A DNA stretch of 5,655 nucleotides from Chloroflexi bacterium UBA4733 (GCA_002404055.1 DHIZ01000097.1:29248-34902), one strand, 5' to 3'; shown: positions 1 to 5,655, numbered from the stretch's first letter. Numbers and translations: made by a program. The notes: generated by a model not told the origin, from the letters alone.

Positions 1-47
1 CGCTTCCTATGCAAAACTTTGCGGTGCATTCACCAAGGCGGGTACGT
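1..47. repeat. Cluster of short inverted repeats at the left edge
   Basis: No gene is supported here. The stretch is dense in small palindromes: GCAAA-AC-TTTGC at 11-22, GGTG-CATT-CACC at 23-34, ATGCA (9-13) facing TGCAT (25-29), and the perfect 10-base palindrome GGTACGTACC at 41-50. They run directly into the larger palindrome at 48-98, so the whole left edge may be one repetitive intergenic element cut by the window border. The function is unknown, and each small repeat alone could be chance. Confidence 0.35.
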
Positions 48-98
48 ACCGCAGAATCGGGCCTGGTAGGGGCGGCCACAAGGGCCGCCCCCTGCGGT
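48..98. repeat. Nested GC-rich palindrome (REP/MITE-like), possible terminator of the first sulfatase gene
   Basis: A perfect 9-bp stem, GGGGCGGCC (69-77) and GGCCGCCCC (83-91), encloses a 5-base loop. Immediately outside on the right is CTGCGGT (92-98), which pairs perfectly with ACCGCAG (48-54) across a 14-base left-side bulge. It lies 35 bases past the stop of the minus-strand sulfatase, so it could fold at the 3' end of that transcript. No T tract follows the stem in the minus direction, so it is not a textbook intrinsic terminator. GC palindromes of the general form TAGGGGCG...CGCCCC are, from memory, widely dispersed intergenic repeats in Chloroflexota and some cyanobacteria, which favours a REP-like element. 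Copy number cannot be judged from one window. Confidence 0.6.
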
Positions 99-132
99 CC
101 TTGGCCGGTCGTTTGCAACCTTGCGCGGCGTC

Positions 133-1605
133 CTAACACGCCGCCACACTGCGCGCCAGGTATCTCGGTGCGCCGTAGCGGTTGGAGATGTACGGGTCAC
201 CGTGGCGCTCCATGAGGGCGTAGAGGCGATCTCGTAGGTCGGCAACCACAGACGCCGCCGTGGGGTCGGCCACGATGTTGCGCATCTCGTGCGGATCGCG
301 CTCCAGGTCGTACACCTCGTCGGTGTCGAAGCCGTTGAAGACGTACTTGTAACGTGGACTGATCAGCATGCGCTGCGTGTAGAGGAACTCACCGCCGTAG
401 TACATACAGAGGATGTCGTCGGACCAGTCGCTCCGCGTCGGCTCCTGGAAAAGCGGGAGCAGCGAGCGTCCGTCGGCGGGAGTGATCGGTGCAGCGCCGG
501 CCACGTCGGCGAAGGTGTGGGCGAGATCGTGCAATTGGACGAGATGCTCACTGATGGTACCGGCCGCGATGACGCCCGGCCAGCGGGCCACCAGGGGTAC
601 ACGGTAGGTCTCTTCATAGGGTTGCCAGCCCTTGATGAACTGGCGGTGGGCGCCCAGCATGTCGCCGTGATCGCTGGTGAAGAGGACGAGCGTGTTCTCA
701 GCCTGCCCGCTGCGCTCCAGCGCCGCCATAGCGCGTCCAACCTGGGCGTCCACCTGCTCGCAGTAGGCCCAGTAGCGGGCGATGGCGGTGTACACCTGAA
801 GTTCAGTCAGGCCGGCCCACATCTCAGCGTCGCGGCGGTTCATGTAGGGCTTGCCGGCAAAGTCGTCCTGCCAGCTTGCCGGCAGTGTCACGTCGGCGGG
901 GTCGTAATGGGCAGCGTACTGCGCCAGCGGCACGTAGGGGTCGTGTGGCTCAACCACGTTGATGGTGACGAACCAGGGCTGTGACTGCCGGCCGTACCGT
1001 TCGATCATGTCGATGCCGTGACTGGTCTCGAAGTACGGGCGCGTGGCCGTTTCCGGGTTGTTGTCGATACCGTAGAAGAGGAAAGGCTGGGAGCCTGGCC
1101 AGGATTGCATGCACTGGGACTCGATGTTGGCGGAGCGATTTTCCACGCCAAGGTCGCGGCAATAGGCGCGGAAGTCGTCCTCCAGACCGAGCGGTGCACG
1201 GGCGAGCGAGGCCTGGGAGCAGCCCGTGGGTGTACGCAACTCCTGGAAGCCGAAGTCGAGCGGGTTGCGGTCCCAACTGGCGTGCCACTTGCCGACGTAG
1301 CCGAGCTGGTAGCCGGCCTCGCGCAGCCGCTGCGGATAGGTCTGCGTACCCGGAAAGAGGTCGGAACGCGTGCGCTCCGGCACGTGGACCTGGTTGAAAA
1401 TGCCGTTGTGAAAGGGAAACTGGCCGGAAAGCAGGCAGGCGCGGCTGGGGCAACAGAGCGCGACCGTGGCATAGGAACGTTCGAAGCGCATGCCCTCCGT
1501 CGCGAACCGGTTGATGTTGGGCGAATGCGCCGGCGAGCGGCCGCAGACGCTCTGCCACTGCTGCTGATCGCTCACGAAGAGCAGTATGTTGGGTTGGTTG
1601 GCCAC
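133..1605 (-). CDS. Sulfatase (formylglycine-dependent, alkaline-phosphatase superfamily), cytoplasmic
   Basis: Predicted to hydrolyse a sulfate ester, probably on a carbohydrate. The 490-aa protein opens with the usual sulfatase beta strand, NILLFVSDQQ (residues 6-15), where D13 and Q14 sit at metal-binding positions. The signature CCPSRACLLSG spans 51-61; C51 is the residue expected to become formylglycine. The second signature, GYQLGYVGKWH, is at 98-108. EPHDPY (219-224) supplies a likely active-site His, and SDHGD (311-315) the C-terminal metal ligands D312 and H313, followed by K326. The start is GTG at 1605, with AAAGGAG four bases upstream; the MANQPN N-terminus fits the family with no extra leader. 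There is no signal peptide or membrane segment, so a cytoplasmic location is inferred. It lies 167 bases downstream of the heparinase-like gene on the same strand and may be co-transcribed or separately controlled through the palindromes in the gap. Family assignment is firm; the substrate is unknown. A homologous sulfatase lies at 3921-5171. Confidence 0.95.
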   Translation of the reverse strand: MANQPNILLFVSDQQQWQSVCGRSPAHSPNINRFATEGMRFERSYATVALCCPSRACLLSGQFPFHNGIFNQVHVPERTRSDLFPGTQTYPQRLREAGYQLGYVGKWHASWDRNPLDFGFQELRTPTGCSQASLARAPLGLEDDFRAYCRDLGVENRSANIESQCMQSWPGSQPFLFYGIDNNPETATRPYFETSHGIDMIERYGRQSQPWFVTINVVEPHDPYVPLAQYAAHYDPADVTLPASWQDDFAGKPYMNRRDAEMWAGLTELQVYTAIARYWAYCEQVDAQVGRAMAALERSGQAENTLVLFTSDHGDMLGAHRQFIKGWQPYEETYRVPLVARWPGVIAAGTISEHLVQLHDLAHTFADVAGAAPITPADGRSLLPLFQEPTRSDWSDDILCMYYGGEFLYTQRMLISPRYKYVFNGFDTDEVYDLERDPHEMRNIVADPTAASVVADLRDRLYALMERHGDPYISNRYGAPRYLARSVAAC

Positions 1606-1620
1606 GATGCTCCTTTCTAC

Positions 1621-1645
1621 CGGTCACTGCGGACCGCTGTCACCG
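1621..1645. promoter_or_regulatory. 25-base imperfect palindrome, candidate operator or leader hairpin
   Basis: CGGTCACTGCGG (1621-1632) and CCGCTGTCACCG (1634-1645) are inverted repeats about a single central A, matching at 10 of 12 positions; the mismatches are at the fifth and eighth positions from the outside. It ends just upstream of the Shine-Dalgarno of the sulfatase gene, about 16 bases from its GTG. The size and odd-centred symmetry suit a dimeric repressor site; in RNA it would fold as a hairpin in the leader. No regulator gene is in the window to pair with it. Confidence 0.4.
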
Positions 1646-1647
1646 CA

Positions 1648-1671
1648 TCCAGAAGGATAATGGTTTCTGGA
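1648..1671. promoter_or_regulatory. Perfect 7-bp inverted repeat, candidate operator
   Basis: TCCAGAA (1648-1654) and TTCTGGA (1665-1671) are perfect inverted repeats around the 10-base spacer GGATAATGGT. The site sits two bases from the 25-base palindrome, on the upstream side relative to the sulfatase gene. Neither strand has a T run after it, so termination is unlikely. A protein-binding site is plausible but is inferred from symmetry alone. Confidence 0.3.
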
Positions 1672-1772
1672 CCGCCGCGCTAACGGCAGCACGTCGCTCC
1701 TTGTCAGAGCGTACCGATTTGACGCGCATATTGTAACTGTGCGCCCTCACGGAAAATTCGCCGTGTGCCTCC

Positions 1773-3764
1773 TTATTCTGAAGCTGCCATTGTCAACTGC
1801 CAGCGTCCTTCTGCGGCGGCTTCCCGGACGCGCAGGATGACCCGGTACACGGCTTCACCCCACACTGCGGCGAGCCGCTCGTCGTCGATCGCAATGCGTT
1901 CGACGTTAACATCGAATTGGTGTCCATCATAGTGAATGTAGAGCGGTCGGTCGGCCCCTGCGCAGCGGAGCAGGCCCGGTGTCGCGCTGTCGACCGCACC
2001 GCGCGTCATGATGTGCAGCGCCGCTGCGGTCGCGGGACCGCTCAGGCGGTAGGCATCTTCCAGCACCACTTGCGGATGCGCTCCCCGTTCCAGTCGCAGC
2101 GTGCGTCGCCATGTGGCAATCGCGGCTTGCTTCGGGAAGGCGCCGGCAATGTCGAGCGAGAACTCCACCAGGTCGTCATCGGCACGGTACGACACGTCGC
2201 TGGCGGCGAATGGCGCGCCTTCGGCCTGTTCGATGCCATTGATCACCGGCAGGTTGTGGTAACTGCTGCGCATCGTCCAGATGCTGTAGCGCTCGGCACT
2301 GAACGTCTTTCGCGTATAGGTTTCCACGCCGATGTCGATCAGGACCGGTTGCCCGTCCAGCGCCACGATGAACGATCCGACGTCGTTGTGGTTGTGGCTT
2401 TCCGCGTTAGTACCGCCCTTTGCCGCCACGAAGAGCCCGTCGGCGCTTCCTGCATGCTCCCTTGCGGTGAACACCTGGATGCCATCCAACCAGGCGTCGC
2501 GCATCAGCGGCGGCGTGGGATCAGCGCCGGCTACGGTGCTATCGAAGATGGCCGGGAGCAGACGGGTGAGGGCGCCGTCATTCCGCGTCAATGCACTGCG
2601 GAGGAGGCTGTTCCGGCGGTTTGCCGGCTCTTGCCCCTCTGCAGGCGCGGACGGCGGGTCGTTGAGCGTCGATTCGACGATGAACGCTCCTTGCTGCATC
2701 AGCGAATGGTCGCCGGTACGCTGGCCGTAGCGATAGATCAGATCGCCATTGGGCGTGATGCTGGCGGCGCCGTCAGCGAAGTTGACGTACCACGAACCGC
2801 TACTGTGGGTGTACACGATGTAGCGCCCAATCTCTTCGACCAACGGCAAATGGAAGGCGTCCAGGTGACCGTCGCTGGCGCGGTAGAGCAGGTCGAGGTT
2901 ATCGAAGAGGCTGCCGCCGGCCCTGCCCCAATAGGAGGTACCCTCGTCACAGCCTCCGTCGCTGTGGTAGGTCGCCAGGAAGGCATCCAGGCCGGTAATG
3001 ATCTGGGACACCGTTGCAGCGCGCACAGCGTCGTCGGTCTCCGTGAGCAGGTTGATAGCCAGCACGTTGGAATGAATCCAGGGGTTCCAGTTGTTGGTGC
3101 GTCGCTCCTTGCCCAGCCACCACCAGGTGTCGATGGTGCGATAGGGGACAAGGATGCGCTCCCGCAACTCGCGCTCGATCCGATCAGGCACCACGGGTAG
3201 GTCGGCTGCCAGGCGCGCGCCAAGCAGGTACCAGGTCCAGGCAAGCAAGGCGCCGGTCTCGGCGGCAAAGAGGTCGATTACCCGGTAGGCGGTGTCCGGC
3301 AGGCCCAGCGGTACGGCGTGCTCCCGGCGATGACCGCCGTTGAAAGGCGGGCGGCCGCTAAAATTATGCGCCGACACGCCCCAGAAGCTCTCCTCGCAGA
3401 TTGCCCAGATGCCGTTGATGATGTCGTCCAGAAAACGACCCACACCTTCAACGCATTCGCCGAGCACCAACGTCAGGAGCGCCTGCCGACGCAGGCGATA
3501 TGGCCGCTGGAAGCGCTCACGATCGCCGTTGCGATGGAACTCCAGAAAGAGCGTCGCCGGCAACTCCGGCCAGATCATACCGAGGTATTGTTCGGCGCTA
3601 CGAACGGCCTGCGTCTTCGCTTCCGCCGGCAGGGCGTTCCAGGCGCCTCGATCGCCGCTGCTCGGGTAAGGCCGCCAGCGCTCGCGCGGCAGCAGCACGT
3701 TCTTCACCAGGTCTGGTGGGAACAAGCTGGATAACACGTCAGATGGGATAGTGTCGCCGGCCAT
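1773..3764 (-). CDS. Heparinase II/III family protein (polysaccharide-lyase-like)
   Basis: A large 663-aa protein with the two-part layout of heparinase II/III-like lyases. The helical (alpha/alpha) part covers roughly residues 45-400, and the beta-sandwich heparinase II/III domain roughly 425-600. Visible motifs are NNWNPWIHSN (224-233), DGGCDEGTSYW (269-279) with Y278 a likely catalytic tyrosine, ESHNHNDVGSF (455-465) with H457 and H459 candidate catalytic or metal-site histidines, and YHNLPVING (502-510). Family members cleave uronic-acid-containing glycans by beta-elimination; here that activity is inferred. The start is ATG at 3764, with GGAAGGA ending six bases upstream; the stop is TAA. 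No signal peptide is seen at the N-terminus, so action on imported oligosaccharides in the cytoplasm is likely, unlike the secreted PL12 or PL21 enzymes. It is divergent from the plus-strand sulfatase and 167 bases ahead of the minus-strand sulfatase, which fits degradation of a sulfated glycan. The exact lyase family and substrate are not determinable. Confidence 0.92.
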   Translation of the reverse strand: MAGDTIPSDVLSSLFPPDLVKNVLLPRERWRPYPSSGDRGAWNALPAEAKTQAVRSAEQYLGMIWPELPATLFLEFHRNGDRERFQRPYRLRRQALLTLVLGECVEGVGRFLDDIINGIWAICEESFWGVSAHNFSGRPPFNGGHRREHAVPLGLPDTAYRVIDLFAAETGALLAWTWYLLGARLAADLPVVPDRIERELRERILVPYRTIDTWWWLGKERRTNNWNPWIHSNVLAINLLTETDDAVRAATVSQIITGLDAFLATYHSDGGCDEGTSYWGRAGGSLFDNLDLLYRASDGHLDAFHLPLVEEIGRYIVYTHSSGSWYVNFADGAASITPNGDLIYRYGQRTGDHSLMQQGAFIVESTLNDPPSAPAEGQEPANRRNSLLRSALTRNDGALTRLLPAIFDSTVAGADPTPPLMRDAWLDGIQVFTAREHAGSADGLFVAAKGGTNAESHNHNDVGSFIVALDGQPVLIDIGVETYTRKTFSAERYSIWTMRSSYHNLPVINGIEQAEGAPFAASDVSYRADDDLVEFSLDIAGAFPKQAAIATWRRTLRLERGAHPQVVLEDAYRLSGPATAAALHIMTRGAVDSATPGLLRCAGADRPLYIHYDGHQFDVNVERIAIDDERLAAVWGEAVYRVILRVREAAAEGRWQLTMAASE

Positions 3765-3920
3765 GCAAGGTCCTTCCAGGCGCGCAGGTACAGGACGGAC
3801 TGCCGCCTGTGCGCTATGGTAGCGTCACGAGCAAAGTCATGTTGCGGTACGTCACGACAGGTGCGTTACACTGGCCGGAGCGCTGCGATCCACCTTCTTT
3901 CCGGGCTTGAGAGGAATGCC
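3765..3920. promoter_or_regulatory. Divergent control region between heparinase-like and second sulfatase genes
   Basis: This 156-base stretch must hold promoters for both directions unless transcription enters from outside. On the plus strand the best pair I see is TTGCGG (3842-3847) and TACACT (3867-3872) with a 19-base spacer, weak by the sigma-70 consensus. On the minus strand only TACCAT, the complement of ATGGTA (3816-3821), resembles a -10. A direct repeat CGTCACGA occurs at 3823-3830 and 3850-3857, each preceded by GGTA (with one extra G in the first copy). An inverted pair GCGCGCAGG (3780-3788) and CCTGTGCGC (3806-3814), matching 8 of 9, lies in the expected leader of the heparinase-like gene. 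These repeats are plausible regulator sites; none matches a site I can name. Confidence 0.4.
3909..3915 (+). promoter_or_regulatory. Shine-Dalgarno that fixes the TTG start of the second sulfatase
   Basis: GAGAGGA lies five bases before TTG 3921, and the codons after that TTG encode STERPNILLVFTD, the normal start of a sulfatase. The upstream in-frame ATG at 3816 has no comparable site and would add 35 residues with no family resemblance. The ATG at 3916 overlaps this site but is out of frame. Confidence 0.7.
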
Positions 3921-5171
3921 TTGTCCACCGAACGTCCCAACATCTTGCTTGTTTTCACTGACCAGGAAACGGCATCAACCGCACGACCAATGGCACGGAC
4001 CCCCAACCGCGACGTGCTGGCCGCGCGGTCCATCGTGTTTTCTGAGGCACTGTGTACCGCCCCGCAGTGCTCGCCATCGCGTGCTACCCTGCTCACCGGC
4101 CTGTATCCGCATCAGAGCGGCGTGGAGACGAACCTCGATGCGGTCTTTGCCCAGGAGCTGTCCCCAACGATTCCGACGTTCGGTAGCCGGTTGCGGGCTG
4201 CGGGCTATCAGACTGCCTATTTCGGCAAGTGGCATCTTTCGGCGGCGGGTCCGGGAAGCCATGGTTTCGATGTCGTTGGGCCTGCCCAGGGCGATGATCG
4301 CATCGCCGCCGCTGCTGCCGATTGGCTCGCGGCGCGACCGCCCCAACCCTGGTGTGCCGCCGTCTCGTTCCTCAACCCCCACGATATCTACCGGCTCAGC
4401 GCGGACCCCAGCTACCCGATCCGGCCCGATGCGACGCTGCCGGCGAACTGGCAGGATGATCTGTCGACAAAGCCGCGAGCGCAGACTACCTATCTGCGGG
4501 AGGACCAGGGGAAGCCTTTTGCCAACGCGACAGCCGAGCACTGGCTTCGCTACCGAAGCGCCTACGCCGACCTGCTGGGGCACGTCGATCGCAACCTCGG
4601 TGGCGTACTCCAAGGGCTGAAGCGTGCAGGCGCCGTTGATAACACCGTTGTCATCCTGACTTCGGACCATGGTGACCTCGTCGGTTCGCACGGGTTGCCC
4701 TTTAAAGGGCCGTGTCTCTATGACGAACTGCTGCATGTGCCGCTGCTGCTTTCCTGGCCCGGCTACGAAGCGTCGGAACATTGCGAACTGGTCAGCCTGA
4801 TCGATCTTGTCCCGACCATGTTGGATGCCGCTGGTTTGCCGCCCGATGTGAAACTGCCTGGCCATTCATTACGTGCGTTGCTGGACGGCGAGGGCAGCCA
4901 ATGGCCGGATTGGGCTGTGATGGAGTATCTGGCAAAGCAGGGTTGGGCCAACCCGATCCGCGGGCTGCGCCAGGGACAGTGGCAGTACAACGAGTATTTG
5001 TGGGGCGGTGAGGAACTCTACGATCGGCTCGCCGATCCGGTTGAGCTTCATAATCTGGCCGACGACCCCGCCCACCGAGCGCAGGCCGATGGCCTCCGAA
5101 AGCAGCTTGAATACTGGCGGCGAGCGAACGCCGATCGCCGCTGGGAGGACGAGCGCCCAGACGGCGTTTAG
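3921..5171 (+). CDS. Sulfatase (formylglycine-dependent), cytoplasmic, paralogue of the minus-strand sulfatase
   Basis: Predicted to hydrolyse sulfate esters, probably on sugars. Read from TTG 3921 the protein has 416 aa. The first strand, NILLVFTDQ (7-15), carries D14. The signature CSPSRATLLTG (50-60) has C50 as the residue to become formylglycine. GYQTAYFGKWH is at 95-105, NPHDIY at 152-157 gives H154, and SDHGD at 248-252 gives metal ligands D249 and H250, followed by K262. All key positions are present, so it should be active if matured by a formylglycine-generating enzyme or an anaerobic maturase encoded elsewhere. There is no signal peptide. It is about 75 residues shorter than the other sulfatase here, mainly in the segment between the second signature and the NPHD motif. 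The two share blocks such as LPA-(S/N)-WQDD and NT-(L/V)-V-(L/I)-(F/L)-TSDHGD, so they are related but probably differ in substrate. It is transcribed away from the heparinase-like gene. The start codon choice is less certain than the identity. Confidence 0.93.
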   Translation: MSTERPNILLVFTDQETASTARPMARTPNRDVLAARSIVFSEALCTAPQCSPSRATLLTGLYPHQSGVETNLDAVFAQELSPTIPTFGSRLRAAGYQTAYFGKWHLSAAGPGSHGFDVVGPAQGDDRIAAAAADWLAARPPQPWCAAVSFLNPHDIYRLSADPSYPIRPDATLPANWQDDLSTKPRAQTTYLREDQGKPFANATAEHWLRYRSAYADLLGHVDRNLGGVLQGLKRAGAVDNTVVILTSDHGDLVGSHGLPFKGPCLYDELLHVPLLLSWPGYEASEHCELVSLIDLVPTMLDAAGLPPDVKLPGHSLRALLDGEGSQWPDWAVMEYLAKQGWANPIRGLRQGQWQYNEYLWGGEELYDRLADPVELHNLADDPAHRAQADGLRKQLEYWRRANADRRWEDERPDGV

Positions 5172-5178
5172 CTCACGC

Positions 5179-5197
5179 ACGCGGCGCGACGCCGTGT
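5179..5197 (+). terminator. Terminator-like hairpin after the second sulfatase
   Basis: ACGCGGCG (5179-5186) pairs with CGCCGTGT (5190-5197) through eight pairs, one of them G-U, closing on a three-base loop. It begins eight bases after the TAG stop. The following bases are AAAACCCC rather than a T tract, so it is only a weak candidate for intrinsic termination and may simply stabilise the mRNA end. Confidence 0.35.
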
Positions 5198-5212
5198 AAA
5201 ACCCCATAATAA

Positions 5213-5655
5213 CGGATACGCCATTTGATACACTACTGGCACTTGGAAACATTGCGCCGGGGAGGCGCGGAGGCAGGCCCCCCCCCGCCCGCCCCCCCCG
5301 CCCGCCTCTTCCCGCCGGTCGAGCGCAGCCTGAGGACCGCGACCCCCGAGTCAGCGCCGCTCGACAGCGTGGAGGCGTATAACTTTGTGAGCGAAGCCGG
5401 GCCGGTCCTGAAGGAGGCGGGCTTCGGTGTGCTCGTACCAGGCATGGACAACCGCCTGAGTCTACGACTCAAGCTCTCGTCACCCGCCACCCCGTCGCCG
5501 CAGGGCGGTGTCGCCGGCTTCGGCTGGAACGAAGTGGTCTCGTTCGACTGGGAGATAGCCATAGGCGACCAGGTGCTCTCGCGGCGCGAGTTCGAGGCGC
5601 TGGTCGCGCTCAAGTCGCCGCTGGTGAACGTGCGCGGACAGTGGGTGGAGTTACG
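5213..5655 (+). CDS. SNF2-family helicase fragment (N-terminal associated domain), no 5' end, runs off the window
   Basis: The frame is open from just after TAA 5210-5212 to the window edge. From about 5297 it reads like the region before the ATPase core of bacterial SNF2 helicases (the SNF2-associated domain, PF12419-like): ARLFPPVERSL, then VEAYNFVSEAGPVLKEAGFG-VLVPG, then VVSFDWEIAIGDQVLSRREF, then LVALKSPLVNVRGQWVEL. Full-length members are roughly a thousand residues, with more than a hundred residues before this point and the Walker-type ATPase motifs well after it. Here the N-terminal part is missing: upstream codons (5213-5296) give no helicase-like residues, pass through a proline-rich stretch encoded by the C tract, and contain no ATG. 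In-frame TTG at 5225, 5243 and 5252 and GTG at 5369 exist, but I see no convincing ribosome site. It may be a decayed gene remnant, a gene frameshifted in the C tract, or an assembly join. The family call is from remembered motifs and concerns DNA transactions, unrelated to the glycan genes. Confidence 0.75.
5276..5306. repeat. C-rich low-complexity tract
   Basis: The tract is almost entirely C broken by single G bases, with runs of nine (5278-5286) and eight (5292-5299) C. In the helicase frame it encodes mostly proline and alanine. Homopolymer runs like this are prone to replication slippage and to sequencing or assembly error, so the reading frame across it should not be trusted. It coincides with the point where helicase resemblance begins. 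Confidence 0.85.

Larger units (their letters stand above)
1606..1772 (-). promoter_or_regulatory. Intergenic leader upstream of the first sulfatase gene
   Basis: This 167-base gap separates two genes on the same strand. Next to the sulfatase it has a clear Shine-Dalgarno, AAAGGAG on the minus strand (1610-1616), four bases from the GTG start. Upstream lie two adjacent inverted repeats listed separately. Promoter elements are not convincing. TACAAT on the minus strand is a fair -10 box with no partner -35. CTGACA on the minus strand (complement of 1702-1707) is a fair -35 but has only GTTAGC at the right distance. The gap length and the repeats suggest the sulfatase gene has some control of its own. 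Confidence 0.4.

Noticed and set aside
9..245. Short open frames on both strands over the left edge
   Set aside because: They cross the palindromic element and the 3' end of the sulfatase, with no ribosome site and no resemblance to known proteins.
289..984. Open plus-strand frames opposite the first sulfatase (also around 1018-1683)
   Set aside because: They mirror the conserved sulfatase codons and have no protein-family resemblance.
1656..1661. GATAAT on the plus strand as a -10 box
   Set aside because: No -35 lies at proper distance, and it would drive transcription antisense into the heparinase-like gene. It lies in the spacer of the 7-bp inverted repeat.
1748..1765. Small hairpin CACGG-N8-CCGTG just past the heparinase-like stop as a terminator
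   Set aside because: There are only five pairs, the loop is large, and no T run follows in the minus direction. It is too weak to call.
1917..3200. Long open plus-strand frame (427 codons) opposite the heparinase-like gene
   Set aside because: Antisense frames of this length are common in G+C-rich genes. The translation shows no family motifs, and the opposite strand has unmistakable conserved heparinase II/III motifs throughout.
3975..4865. Open minus-strand frame (296 codons) opposite the second sulfatase
   Set aside because: It is a shadow of a gene with complete catalytic motifs on the plus strand. It has no recognisable domain of its own.
5225..5253. TTGATA (5225-5230) with AACATT as a promoter for the helicase fragment
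   Set aside because: The -35 match is good but the -10 matches only three positions, and the downstream gene lacks its 5' end. It is probably chance.
5233..5613. Minus-strand open frame opposite the helicase fragment
   Set aside because: It has a low-complexity Gly/Ala/Arg-rich end from the C tract and no motifs, while the plus strand carries a recognisable conserved domain.

Overview
The window is a G+C-rich bacterial segment (visibly more than half G+C) with three complete protein genes, two intergenic control regions, a palindrome-rich left edge and a broken or truncated helicase gene at the right edge. No rRNA, tRNA, CRISPR array or transposase is visible. The helicase fragment belongs to the SNF2-type helicases with an N-terminal associated domain. 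These are common in Chloroflexota, Actinobacteria and Firmicutes. Intracellular sulfatases beside a large heparinase II/III-like protein are also a pattern I associate with Chloroflexota and similar environmental bacteria. I therefore suspect an environmental Chloroflexota-like organism, but that is inference from family resemblance only.

Layout: positions 1-132 hold no gene but several nested inverted repeats, the strongest being a GC-rich palindrome at 48-98. A GTG-started sulfatase (490 aa) lies on the minus strand at 133-1605. A 167-base gap (1606-1772) with two back-to-back inverted repeats separates it from a 663-aa heparinase II/III-family protein at 1773-3764, also minus. A 156-base divergent control region (3765-3920) follows, then a second sulfatase (416 aa) on the plus strand, best started at TTG 3921 and ending at 5171. 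From 5172 there is a short spacer with a terminator-like hairpin and a very C-rich tract. An open plus-strand frame then encodes part of the SNF2-associated domain and runs off the window.

The two sulfatases both have the formylglycine signature C-x-P-S-R-x-x-x-L-x-G and share further blocks, so they are paralogues. With a heparinase II/III-type polysaccharide-lyase-like protein between them, the locus looks like a small cluster for dismantling a sulfated, uronic-acid-containing glycan: the lyase-like protein would cleave the chain or oligosaccharide and the sulfatases would remove sulfate esters. None of the three has a recognisable signal peptide, so the work would be on imported oligosaccharides in the cytoplasm. 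No transporter, regulator or sulfatase-maturating enzyme lies in the window. The substrate cannot be told from the sequence.

The main anomalies are the 5'-less helicase fragment behind a C-homopolymer tract, which may be a decayed gene or an assembly join, and the unexplained palindromes upstream of the first sulfatase and at the left edge.
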